The notes beneath the pieces were generated by a model. The model had not been told where the DNA came from. It saw nothing but the letters and a program-made list of their open reading frames with translations, and did no database searches. From CAYVQU01 sp964453155 (GTDB taxonomy: Bacteria; Chloroflexota; Anaerolineae; Anaerolineales; UBA11858): 43,622 nucleotides of DNA. Location: contig CAYVQU010000021.1 in the NCBI GenBank assembly GCA_964453155.1, forward strand, positions 1 to 43,622, given 5' to 3'. Of the stretch, positions 24,916 through 31,990 are shown in pieces (within the stretch, counting starts at the first letter, position 1; each line of letters starts with the position of its first letter). The translations under genes and the position numbers were made by a program.

Positions 24916-25578
24916 ATGAAATTCTTTCTCGATAGTGCCTTGATTGACGAAATTGAATACGCCCTCGACACTTTTAACATCGATGGGATCACGACCAACC
25001 CCCGCCACGTTCAGGTTTCAGGTAAACCTTTCATGACCGCGGTCAAGGAAATCGCTAAATTGGTCGAAGGGACTGATAAAACTGTCTCTGTGGAAGTCAA
25101 CCCCCATTTCATGACTTACGAGGAAATGATGCCTGAGGCTGAAAAATTGGCCGATATTTCCGAAAACTTTGTCATAAAAATCCAATGTGTGGAACCGGCC
25201 TTCAAAGTCATCGAAGATCTGGCGAAGAAAGGGATTCGGGTCAACTGCACTTTGATTTTCTCGGCCATGCAGGCGCTTCAGGCTATGAGGTCGGGAGCCT
25301 TCTATATTTCGCCTTTCATTGGCTGGAAGGAAGCTAACGGTGAAGAAACCCACGGCTTCATCGATGACTGTGTTGCCATTCGTGATAACTATATGTTCGA
25401 CACTGAGATCATCGTCGCCGCGGTCCGCAACGCCCGTCAGGTTGTGGATGCCGCCATCACTGGGGCCGACATCGTCACCGCCGGACTACAAGTCTATAAA
25501 GAGGGCGTTTACCACCCCTACACCACCGAAGGGATCGGTAAATTCATCAGTTTCTGGGATCAAACCCAATACGAATAA
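24916..25578 (+). CDS. Transaldolase (TalC/fructose-6-phosphate-aldolase-like), candidate sulfofructose transaldolase
   Basis: The 220-residue class I aldolase fold has its Schiff-base lysine at Lys88 (FVIKIQC), the N-terminal FFLDSA and TTNP motifs, and ADIVTAGLQVY near the end. Compact FSA/TalC enzymes bind substrate phosphate through an Arg in a PYV.R.D motif near residue 134; here the corresponding region reads FIGWKEANGEETHG with Trp137, and the usual TTNPS is TTNPRH. This change fits a substrate with an anion other than phosphate at the far end. In transaldolase-type sulfoglycolysis an enzyme of this fold splits sulfofructose to sulfolactaldehyde while moving a dihydroxyacetone unit to an acceptor. 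The sulfofructose role is inferred. CAGGAG precedes the start. Confidence 0.78.
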   Translation: MKFFLDSALIDEIEYALDTFNIDGITTNPRHVQVSGKPFMTAVKEIAKLVEGTDKTVSVEVNPHFMTYEEMMPEAEKLADISENFVIKIQCVEPAFKVIEDLAKKGIRVNCTLIFSAMQALQAMRSGAFYISPFIGWKEANGEETHGFIDDCVAIRDNYMFDTEIIVAAVRNARQVVDAAITGADIVTAGLQVYKEGVYHPYTTEGIGKFISFWDQTQYE

Positions 25579-25580
25579 GT

Positions 25581-25684
25581 GCGTGTCGGATTGTACTTTT
25601 TAAATAACTGGTTTGATTTACCGTCACGCCTGAGAAGTTTTCGGGTTGAGCTTATTTTCTAGTTCAAAATTCTTCCCGAAAACT
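25581..25684 (-). repeat. Tandem double-hairpin element, copy F (minus strand)
   Basis: On the minus strand, first hairpin: AGTTTTCGGG (25684-25675) with CCCGAAAACT (25645-25636), 10 of 10 pairs, loop 29 nt containing AAGCTCAA. Second: arms at 25621-25629 and 25581-25589, 8 of 9 pairs, loop 31 nt. It begins 3 nt after the transaldolase stop and is antisense to it. Confidence 0.6.
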
Positions 25685-25718
25685 GCACATAAAAATTATT
25701 TGAATAGGAAAATTCAAA

Positions 25719-26933
25719 ATGACCAAAAGTATCAATAAAGTTATGCAAGGAATCGGACGCGATCCCCGCTTTGGTTATCTTCCCCATAGCGACCGCTATT
25801 TTATACCGGAACCACCTAAGTATAAATTCAATGTGATCGGTACGGGTGCCAATGGTAGTGAACATATTCGCGTGACGATGCTAGAAGGCCGAGCGACCAT
25901 TCATGGTATTTATGACCCCAATCCAGGCAGCATTACCAGAGCTCAAACTACATATCAACAATTTGCTCCTGGTCAAGAACTGGTCGTTTATGACTCGCTC
26001 GAAGCGGCCTGCAATGCCCCGGATGTCGATGGCCTGATTATCTCTACGCCGAATTACACCCATCTGGATGTGCTGAAAGTGGCGATTCAATCGGGTAAAC
26101 ATATTTTCCTCGAAAAACCGATGGCGACCACTGTGGCGGATGCGTTTGAAATGGTGAAAATTGCGGAAACTTATCCGGCTGTTCTCCAAATTGGGCTCCA
26201 GTATCGCTACAAGGCGATGTATGTCGAAGCGATCCATGAGGTCCAGCAGCGGCAATCATTGGGGGATGTCAAAATGATCAGCATTTTAGAGCATCGATTC
26301 ACCTTCCTCGATAAGGTCAATCAGTGGAATAAATTCTCGAAATATTCGGGGGGCACCTTAGTAGAGAAATGCTGCCATTATTTTGATTTGCTGAATTTGT
26401 TTGCTCAATCCAAGCCGGTAAAAGTTTTTGGAACTGGCAGCCAGGCGGAGGCTTTTACCGATTTCGAATATGAGGGTGAAAAATCCGATATTTTGGACAA
26501 CGCCTTTGTGACGGTTGACTATGAAAACGGGGTTCGGGCCAGTTTTAACCTGTGCATGTTCGCCCCGGTATATTATGAAGAAGTCATTATCGTGGGTGAT
26601 GAAGGCCGGTTGAAAGCCTTTGAAGATGCCCCTTTGTACCCCAGTGAACAACCAAAAAGTTATCTGGAAGTGGCGCGTGGGGTTGAAAAACCATCCCGGT
26701 TCTCCACCCCGGTTTATCCGGAGGTAATTTTGCAAAGTGGTCATAGTGGGGCGACATTCTTCGAGCACATCAAGTTGATTGATAATATCGAAGGGAAACA
26801 AACCAATGCCGCCACTGTAGCAGAAGGCTTCTGGTCGGTGGTTGTTGGCGCCGCGGCTGAAGAATCGGTCAAAACCGGCCAACCGGTAATGATTGATGAT
26901 TTTCTCAAGCAAAACGGGATTTCGGATTTTTAG
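25719..26933 (+). CDS. Gfo/Idh/MocA-family NAD(P)-dependent protein, candidate sulfoquinovosidase-type (GH188-like)
   Basis: A 404-residue Rossmann protein of the glucose-fructose oxidoreductase family. An extension of about 35 residues (MTKSINKVMQGIG...) precedes the dinucleotide motif NVIGTGANGSEHIR. Lys133 in the EKP motif (HIFLEKPMATT) and the substrate-pocket helix GGTLVEKCCHYFDLLNLF are in place. Known members are sugar dehydrogenases, but NAD-dependent glycosidases of this superfamily exist, including the sulfoquinovosidases of GH188. The island has no GH31-type sulfoquinovosidase, so this is the best candidate for releasing sulfoquinovose from its glycosides. That role is inference; a plain dehydrogenase is the alternative. 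AGGA lies 9 nt upstream. Confidence 0.72.
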   Translation: MTKSINKVMQGIGRDPRFGYLPHSDRYFIPEPPKYKFNVIGTGANGSEHIRVTMLEGRATIHGIYDPNPGSITRAQTTYQQFAPGQELVVYDSLEAACNAPDVDGLIISTPNYTHLDVLKVAIQSGKHIFLEKPMATTVADAFEMVKIAETYPAVLQIGLQYRYKAMYVEAIHEVQQRQSLGDVKMISILEHRFTFLDKVNQWNKFSKYSGGTLVEKCCHYFDLLNLFAQSKPVKVFGTGSQAEAFTDFEYEGEKSDILDNAFVTVDYENGVRASFNLCMFAPVYYEEVIIVGDEGRLKAFEDAPLYPSEQPKSYLEVARGVEKPSRFSTPVYPEVILQSGHSGATFFEHIKLIDNIEGKQTNAATVAEGFWSVVVGAAAEESVKTGQPVMIDDFLKQNGISDF

Positions 26934-26955
26934 TTAGCCCCTTAGGAGGCTAGTG

Positions 26956-27711
26956 ATGGATATTGGGATTAATTCGAATTTGTGGCCGGAAGAAACGCAC
27001 CGCACCGAGTTGCCCCGCATTCTGGCGGAGATGGCGCAGGCTGGATACGCTGGAATTGAAATTGGGTTTCAGCGCGTCGTGGATTTGTACAGCCCGGAAA
27101 TTTTCCTGGGGATGTGCACCCTAGAAGGATTGCAAGTTTCAGGAATTCACACACCCATTCAGCGTTATGACGATGGTGATCTGGATTACGCCAAGCGGGC
27201 CGCAGATTTTTCTCAGGCAATAAATGCGAAATTCATGCTGGTTAGCGGACGCGAAGGGACCGGTAAATCTCAGGACGAGTTCAAAAAGACTGCCGAAGTG
27301 CTCAATCAGGTTGGCGAAATTTGCCAGGAGAGCGGGCTGACTTATCTCTACCACAACCATTGGTATGAGATTGTCAACGATGCCGAAGAGCTGCATGCCC
27401 TCTGTGATCTGACTGATCCGAATCTGGTTTCGCTTTGTCTCGATATCGGCTGGGTAGAGCGTGCCAATGCGGCTTCGGTTGTTGAGGTGACTACCGAATT
27501 CCTGGATCGGATCGCCTATTTCCATCTCAAAGACACCAAAGATGATAAATTCGTCAGTCTGGGGGATGGGATCGTTGATTTCCCTGGCTGGCTGGCTGCA
27601 ATTGAAGGTAAAGGCGACTTCTACCTGACCTACGAACGGGATGAATTCTTACCCACCGCGCTTGAAAGCGCTCTTCGGACGCGCGAATACCTGCGGACAT
27701 TAGGCTTGTAG
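26956..27711 (+). CDS. Xylose-isomerase-like TIM-barrel sugar epimerase/isomerase
   Basis: A protein of about 251 residues of the AP-endonuclease-2/IolE-like family. The start at ATG 26956 is chosen because AGGAGG lies 6 nt upstream; the GTG at 26953 would be one codon longer. Metal and substrate residues are visible in GYAGIEIGFQ, SGIHTPIQ, YLYHNHWYEI, VSLCLDIGWVERAN and IAYFHLKDTK. Members are sugar or keto-inositol epimerases, isomerases or dehydratases. It sits between two Gfo/Idh/MocA genes, a common pairing in which a keto-sugar made by the oxidoreductase is processed. In the sulfosugar model it could be a mutarotase/epimerase for sulfoquinovose or part of an NAD-dependent glycoside pathway. 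Confidence 0.75.
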   Translation: MDIGINSNLWPEETHRTELPRILAEMAQAGYAGIEIGFQRVVDLYSPEIFLGMCTLEGLQVSGIHTPIQRYDDGDLDYAKRAADFSQAINAKFMLVSGREGTGKSQDEFKKTAEVLNQVGEICQESGLTYLYHNHWYEIVNDAEELHALCDLTDPNLVSLCLDIGWVERANAASVVEVTTEFLDRIAYFHLKDTKDDKFVSLGDGIVDFPGWLAAIEGKGDFYLTYERDEFLPTALESALRTREYLRTLGL

Positions 27712-27738
27712 AATTTATATTGTTGTGATGAACAATGA

Positions 27739-27822
27739 ACCACAAAGAGAACAAAGTATCTCCAAGGCTTCTCCTGAGTTTGTCTAAGGATTTCCTTCGT
27801 GCACCTTTGTGTCCTTTGTGGT
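27739..27822. repeat. Inverted CCTTTGTG repeat upstream of the second Gfo/Idh gene
   Basis: ACCACAAAGAGAACAAAG at 27739-27756 is matched in inverse by CCTTTGTGTCCTTTGTGGT at 27804-27822. It matches the family seen at 16514-16540 and 30565-30629. Confidence 0.65.
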
Positions 27823-27830
27823 GAAAAATC

Positions 27831-28862
27831 ATGGTGACAATTGAAATGAACAAGAAATTAAGAATTTGCATTGTCGGCTGTGGCTATATGGGCACGATCC
27901 ATGCTAATAGCTGGGCTACGGTCCCCGAAGTAGAGATCGTAGCAGTAGTCGATATTGATGAGACCCGCGCCGATAAGCTGGCAACCCAATTCAAATTAGA
28001 CGGTTTCTATACCGATTATTTGGACGCGATTGCCCTCCCAGAAGTGGATGTGGTCTCCGTTTGCATCCCGACGAATTTGCACGCCGAAGTTACCATTGCC
28101 GCGGCTGAACTGGGCAAACACGTTTTGTGTGAAAAACCCCTCACTTTGACTACAGAAGACGCCGATCGGATGATCGCGGCAGCTGAAAAAAACAATATCA
28201 AACTTGGAGTCGGATTCATGCGCCGCCATTCGGACGTGGTGCAAGATTTAAAGGAAAAGTTGGCTGCGAACGAATTTGGTCGCCCAGTGCTCTATAACGC
28301 CTCCGATGTGCGCGAACTCCGCCCTAAACGCGTCATGCACGATGCACAGGTCAACGGCGGCCCGGTGATCGATATGGCCGTTCACTTGATTGACCTGTGG
28401 ACCACGATTTTCGACTCACAGCCGGTATCCGTTTCGGCGCACGGATTGAAAATCGGTCAAGATCGACCCGAAATTGAGCATATCGAACATGTGGCGATTG
28501 ATACGGCCACCGTCATAGTGAAATTCGAATCCGGAGATGTCGGTACTTTCGTCGTCACCTGGGGCTTGCCAGAAAAGGTCAACCCATCCCAACACCGGGA
28601 TCAAATCTACGGGCCTCACGGGTTGGGAGAAACTTTTTTTCACGGCAACCAGCAAGAACTTCAGATTATGCGGGCTGGCGGAATTTGGGAAACGATCTCC
28701 ATCTCCCACCAAAATATGTACCATAATCAAGCCGCCAGCTATACCAAATGGATTTTAGAAGATCAACCCTTCCCAGCGACCGGTAAAGATGGAAAAGCGG
28801 CTCTCACAGTCGCTCTGGCGGCCCTCGAATCCATCCAAACCGGACAAACCATTCAAGTCTAG
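27831..28862 (+). CDS. Gfo/Idh/MocA-family oxidoreductase
   Basis: A 343-residue NAD(P)-dependent dehydrogenase resembling myo-inositol 2-dehydrogenases. The nucleotide motif IVGCGYMGTIHANSW, the EKP motif at Lys102 (HVLCEKPLTLT) and the substrate loop GGPVIDMAVHLIDLW are intact. The ATG at 27831 lies directly after a repeat hairpin; the ATG at 27846 is an alternative. The first Gfo/Idh protein differs from it by its N-terminal extension and its EKCCHYFD pocket, so they are not duplicate copies. The substrate is not known; with the TIM-barrel gene it may act on a keto or epimer form of the imported sugar. Confidence 0.85.
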   Translation: MVTIEMNKKLRICIVGCGYMGTIHANSWATVPEVEIVAVVDIDETRADKLATQFKLDGFYTDYLDAIALPEVDVVSVCIPTNLHAEVTIAAAELGKHVLCEKPLTLTTEDADRMIAAAEKNNIKLGVGFMRRHSDVVQDLKEKLAANEFGRPVLYNASDVRELRPKRVMHDAQVNGGPVIDMAVHLIDLWTTIFDSQPVSVSAHGLKIGQDRPEIEHIEHVAIDTATVIVKFESGDVGTFVVTWGLPEKVNPSQHRDQIYGPHGLGETFFHGNQQELQIMRAGGIWETISISHQNMYHNQAASYTKWILEDQPFPATGKDGKAALTVALAALESIQTGQTIQV

Positions 28863-28935
28863 AATAGTACGCGGAGATACGCGGACTGTAACGCAATTGA
28901 AAAGTCCGCACACTCCACGGAAAAATTATTTTTAG
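28863..28935. repeat. Imperfect inverted repeat ACGCGGA/TCCGC
   Basis: The stretch after the second Gfo/Idh gene has TACGCGGAGATACGCGGACT at 28868-28887 loosely mirrored by AGTCCGCACACTCCACGG. It resembles short repeats with acgcgga cores common between genes in environmental genomes. Confidence 0.4.
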
Positions 28936-29041
28936 GCAAATTTCGAAAGATAGATAGCGTAAAAATCATGCTCAAACCGAAATTTGCTTATGCTGTGCGG
29001 CAAGTATGGTTAGTGAAAGAGCAACCACGAACCGCACAGCA
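28936..29041 (+). repeat. Tandem double-hairpin element, copy A (best formed)
   Basis: First hairpin: GCAAATTTCG (28936-28945) with CGAAATTTGC (28978-28987), 10 of 10 pairs, loop 32 nt containing AATCATGCTCAAAC. Second: TGCTGTGCGG (28991-29000) with CCGCACAGCA (29032-29041), 10 of 10 pairs, loop 31 nt with an inner TGGTT/AACCA stem. It ends 24 nt before the SuyA-like start. Confidence 0.65.
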
Positions 29042-29065
29042 CATTCTCGAAAGTAGGAGAGAACG

Positions 29066-29374
29066 ATGAAAAAAGGGATTTTATTACACGAAGCCGATGA
29101 TGATGTGGGTGTCGCTGCCCTGGATCTCAAGGCGGGTGAAGAAATTCAAGCTGTGACCCTCGATGGAGACCCAGTCACCCCTATTATTTTAGTGGATGAT
29201 GTGCCCCTGGGTCACAAAGTTGCCATGCGCGACATGGCAGAAAAGAAACACATTATGGAATATGGTCGTGAAATTGGCTATGCCTCCACCTTGATTGCCA
29301 AAGGTTCTCATGTTCATACCCACAATATTAAGAGTTTGCGCTGGGCTGGCGAACACCAGATCGTGGAGCGCTAG
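29066..29374 (+). CDS. suyA: SAF-domain protein, small subunit of a UxaA-family lyase; candidate (2R)-sulfolactate sulfo-lyase alpha subunit
   Basis: The 102-residue protein consists of one SAF domain (LLHEADDDVGVAALDLKAGEEI..., VDDVPLGHKVA, EYGREIGYA, HVHTHNIKSLRW). This domain is the N-terminal part of altronate dehydratase (UxaA) and, as a separate gene, the alpha subunit of (2R)-sulfolactate sulfo-lyase. The pattern DDVPLGHK...G.HVHTHN.K..RW agrees with what I remember of SuyA, from memory only. The beta subunit gene follows after 11 nt. The enzyme removes sulfite from (R)-3-sulfolactate to give pyruvate. A separate altronate/galactarate-type dehydratase subunit remains the main alternative. 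GGAGA precedes the start. Confidence 0.72.
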   Translation: MKKGILLHEADDDVGVAALDLKAGEEIQAVTLDGDPVTPIILVDDVPLGHKVAMRDMAEKKHIMEYGREIGYASTLIAKGSHVHTHNIKSLRWAGEHQIVER

Positions 29375-29385
29375 GAGAGAAGACT

Positions 29386-30549
29386 ATGTCTTACAATGAA
29401 ATTCCCCTGACTGGATACCGCCGCGAAAATGGTCGGGTTGGCATCCGCAATCATGTCTTAATCGTTTCCGTGGACGATATTTCTAATGCCGCGGTTGAAG
29501 GCGTTGCCAGCCTGATCCGTGGCACGATGGCGCTGCCGCATCCCTATGGGCGTCTGCAATTTGGTGATGACCTCGATCTGACCTTTAATACCTTAATCGG
29601 CGCAGGAAAAAATCCCAACGTTGCCGCAGTCATCGTGATCGGGATCGAACCAAATTGGACCGATTACATCGTTGAAGGGATTGCCAAAACGGGCAAACCG
29701 GTGGCCGGGTTTAGCATCGAGCGCTCCGGCGACCTCGAGACCATCCGCCAAGCAGCCTGGAAAGCGAAAGAGTTCGTCCATTGGGCCTCTGAACTGCCCC
29801 GCGTTCCGATTGAATGGAATGAAATTTGGGTTTCTACTAAATGCGGCGAATCTGATACCACCAGTGGGCTGGCTTCCAACCCCACCGTCGGCCGGGTTTT
29901 TGATCGTCTAGAAAAATTGGGCAACACGATGATTTTTGGCGAAACCACCGAGGTCACCGGGGCTGAAGACAAAGTGATGGAAGCCTGCGTAACCCCTGAA
30001 GTCGCGGCCCAATTTAAAGCCGCGTTCGACGATTACCAGAATTTAGTCAAGTCCCAGGGTGTCAGCCTGTTGGGATCGCAACCCACTGAAGGAAATATTC
30101 GCGGGGGACTTTCGACCATCGAAGAGAAAGCTTTTGGGAACGTCGAAAAAGCTGGGAAATGCACCGTGGTCGGCTATCTGGATCAGGCCGAAGAACCCAA
30201 AGGTCCCGGCCTGTGGTTCATGGACTCATCCAGCGCGGCCGCGGAACAGGTGACTTTGTGCGCGGCAGGTGGCGCGGCACTGCACCTCTTCACTACTGGC
30301 CAGGGCAATATCATTGGTAACCCAATTTTGCCGGTTATTAAGATGTCGGCCAATCCACTTACCGTTGAAACCATGACCGAACACATCGATGTTGACCTGA
30401 CCGGTCTGCTAACTTTCGAGTACAATTTGGACGGCGCCGCCGATCGCACCATGGAAATGATGGCCCACACCATCAACGGCCGCCTGACCAGTGCCGAGGC
30501 CTTACGCCACGATGAGTTTGTGATCACCAAGCTGTATCGCTCGGCCTAG
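29386..30549 (+). CDS. suyB: UxaA-family lyase large subunit; candidate (2R)-sulfolactate sulfo-lyase beta subunit
   Basis: The 387-residue catalytic subunit begins LTGYRRENGRVGIRNHVLI, a UxaA-family signature. Where altronate dehydratases carry an HGAGC cysteine motif, this protein has LPHPYGRLQFGDDLDL. Where UxaA has CGGSDGYSG, it has CGESDTTSG; and it ends in a region reading GNPILPVIKMSANP and EHIDVDLTGLL. I associate these features with SuyB rather than UxaA. Length fits SuyB (about 390). The reaction would be (R)-sulfolactate to pyruvate plus sulfite, cytoplasmic, with a metal or Fe-S centre as in the family. It is tightly coupled to the SuyA-like gene. The SuyB assignment rests on remembered family features, not a search. 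Confidence 0.72.
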   Translation: MSYNEIPLTGYRRENGRVGIRNHVLIVSVDDISNAAVEGVASLIRGTMALPHPYGRLQFGDDLDLTFNTLIGAGKNPNVAAVIVIGIEPNWTDYIVEGIAKTGKPVAGFSIERSGDLETIRQAAWKAKEFVHWASELPRVPIEWNEIWVSTKCGESDTTSGLASNPTVGRVFDRLEKLGNTMIFGETTEVTGAEDKVMEACVTPEVAAQFKAAFDDYQNLVKSQGVSLLGSQPTEGNIRGGLSTIEEKAFGNVEKAGKCTVVGYLDQAEEPKGPGLWFMDSSSAAAEQVTLCAAGGAALHLFTTGQGNIIGNPILPVIKMSANPLTVETMTEHIDVDLTGLLTFEYNLDGAADRTMEMMAHTINGRLTSAEALRHDEFVITKLYRSA

Positions 30550-30564
30550 TTGTAGTAATTTATA

Positions 30565-30629
30565 ACCACGAAGGACACAAAGGTACACGAAGAAAGTTTT
30601 TCTTTGTGATCCTTTGTGTTCTTTGTGGT
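30565..30629. repeat. Long inverted CCTTTGTG repeat between the SuyB-like and LarA-like genes
   Basis: ACCACGAAGGACACAAAGG (30565-30583, continuing to 30592) folds back on CTTTGTGATCCTTTGTG (30602-30618, continuing to 30629) with a 9-nt loop and about 24 of 28 pairs. It belongs to the family also at 16514 and 27739. Confidence 0.75.
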
Positions 30630-30648
30630 AAGGAATAACTGAGATTAC

Positions 30649-31911
30649 ATGGAAGTTCGCCTCCCCTTTGGAAAATCTTATCAGACAGCTATCATCCCGG
30701 ATCATATTTCGGTGGATTTTATTGATCCGCCCGAGGTCGCTGCGGCTGCGGATCCTTTGGGGTTGGTCAGCACAGCCCTGGAAAATTTACTTGGTGAGGT
30801 AGATTTAGCCGCACTTTCACAGGCGCGGTCGGTGGCGATTGCCATCAATGATAAAACTCGACCAGTGCCACACCGACATCTTTTACCACCTTTGCTGGAT
30901 TTTCTCGTCGGGGCGGGTATTCCCACTGAAGCGATCACATTCTACATTGCTGTGGGAACCCATCCCCCGATGTGGGCCGATGAATTCGATCTGGTGCTGC
31001 CGGTTGAAATCCAGGAACGCTACCGGGTAATCTCGCATGACTCAGAGGATGAACGGCTTCTGGTGAATATTGGCAAGACCGGGCGCGGGACCCCCGTGTG
31101 GACGAACGCGGCGTTTTTCCATTCGGATTTCAAAATTGTTGTTGGCAATATCGAGCCTCACCAGTTTATGGGGTTTTCTGGCGGGGTAAAATCCGCGGCA
31201 GTAGGCTTGTCAGGGATCGAAACGATAAACAAAAATCATGCCCTGATGACAGACCCTGCTTCAGGGTTAGGAAAATTCGCCGGTAATCCGGCCCGGGCCG
31301 AAATCGAAGAAATCGGGCAGATGATCGAGATTCAATTGGCCCTCAACGCGGTTCTTAATCAAGACAAAGCCATTGTCCATGCCCTCGCTGGGGATCCCGG
31401 CGCGGTGATGAAAGCCGGGATCCCATTGTCCAAGGCAATCTGTCAGGTGGCCGTAGCCGAACCTTATGATATATTAATTGCCTCGGTGGGCGGTTATCCA
31501 AAAGATATCAATATATACCAATCGCAAAAGGGCCTATTCCATGCCGCCCGCGTTGTCCGTGATGGTGGTACCCTGATATTGGCGGCCGAATGTTCTGAGG
31601 GGGGGGGCAGCCCCCACTACGAAGAATGGATTGTGGGTAAAACCTCCCATGAAGATGTATTGCAGAAATTTAAAGAAGAAGGGTTTCGAATTGGCATCCA
31701 CAAAGGCTATTTAATTGCCAAAGATGCAGCTCGTCTTACCCTAATGTTTTGCACGGCTATGGATTACCACCAGGCCAAGGAATTACTATTCAATCCACTG
31801 GACAATCTCCAAACCGCGGTGGACATGGCCCTGTCCGATTATCAGCCTGGGCAGCGGGTTGGGGTGCTAACCCATGCGGCTGCAACAATACCCTATATTG
31901 ATGAAAAATAA
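30649..31911 (+). CDS. LarA-family nickel-pincer racemase; candidate sulfolactate racemase
   Basis: A 420-residue homologue of lactate racemase LarA, which uses a nickel-pincer nucleotide (NPN) cofactor to racemise or epimerise alpha-hydroxy acids by hydride shuttle. The key residues of LarA map one to one: Asp68/Arg71 (INDKTRPVP), His105 (VGTHPPM), His171 (IEPHQFMGFSGGVKS), Lys181, which would anchor the pincer, and His197 (INKNHAL); SVGGYPKDINIYQSQK supplies the Gln/Lys pair. Spacing H171-K181-H197 equals the +10 and +26 of LarA. No LarB, C or E genes are here, so the cofactor must be made elsewhere. Next to sulfo-lyase-like genes it could invert (S)- to (R)-sulfolactate. The start has only a weak upstream site. 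Confidence 0.8.
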   Translation: MEVRLPFGKSYQTAIIPDHISVDFIDPPEVAAAADPLGLVSTALENLLGEVDLAALSQARSVAIAINDKTRPVPHRHLLPPLLDFLVGAGIPTEAITFYIAVGTHPPMWADEFDLVLPVEIQERYRVISHDSEDERLLVNIGKTGRGTPVWTNAAFFHSDFKIVVGNIEPHQFMGFSGGVKSAAVGLSGIETINKNHALMTDPASGLGKFAGNPARAEIEEIGQMIEIQLALNAVLNQDKAIVHALAGDPGAVMKAGIPLSKAICQVAVAEPYDILIASVGGYPKDINIYQSQKGLFHAARVVRDGGTLILAAECSEGGGSPHYEEWIVGKTSHEDVLQKFKEEGFRIGIHKGYLIAKDAARLTLMFCTAMDYHQAKELLFNPLDNLQTAVDMALSDYQPGQRVGVLTHAAATIPYIDEK

Positions 31912-31914
31912 CCC

Positions 31915-31958
31915 CGAATTACGCGAATAAATTCTAAATTAGTGAAATTCGCGTGATT
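31915..31958. repeat. Short inverted repeat before the aldehyde oxidoreductase gene
   Basis: AATTACGCGAAT (31917-31928) pairs with ATTCGCGTGATT (31947-31958) at 11 of 12 positions, loop 18 nt. It fills most of the 79-nt gap and belongs to none of the other repeat families here. Confidence 0.55.
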
Positions 31959-31990
31959 AGCGGTTTAAATTTGAAATTAGCGAGGTGAAA

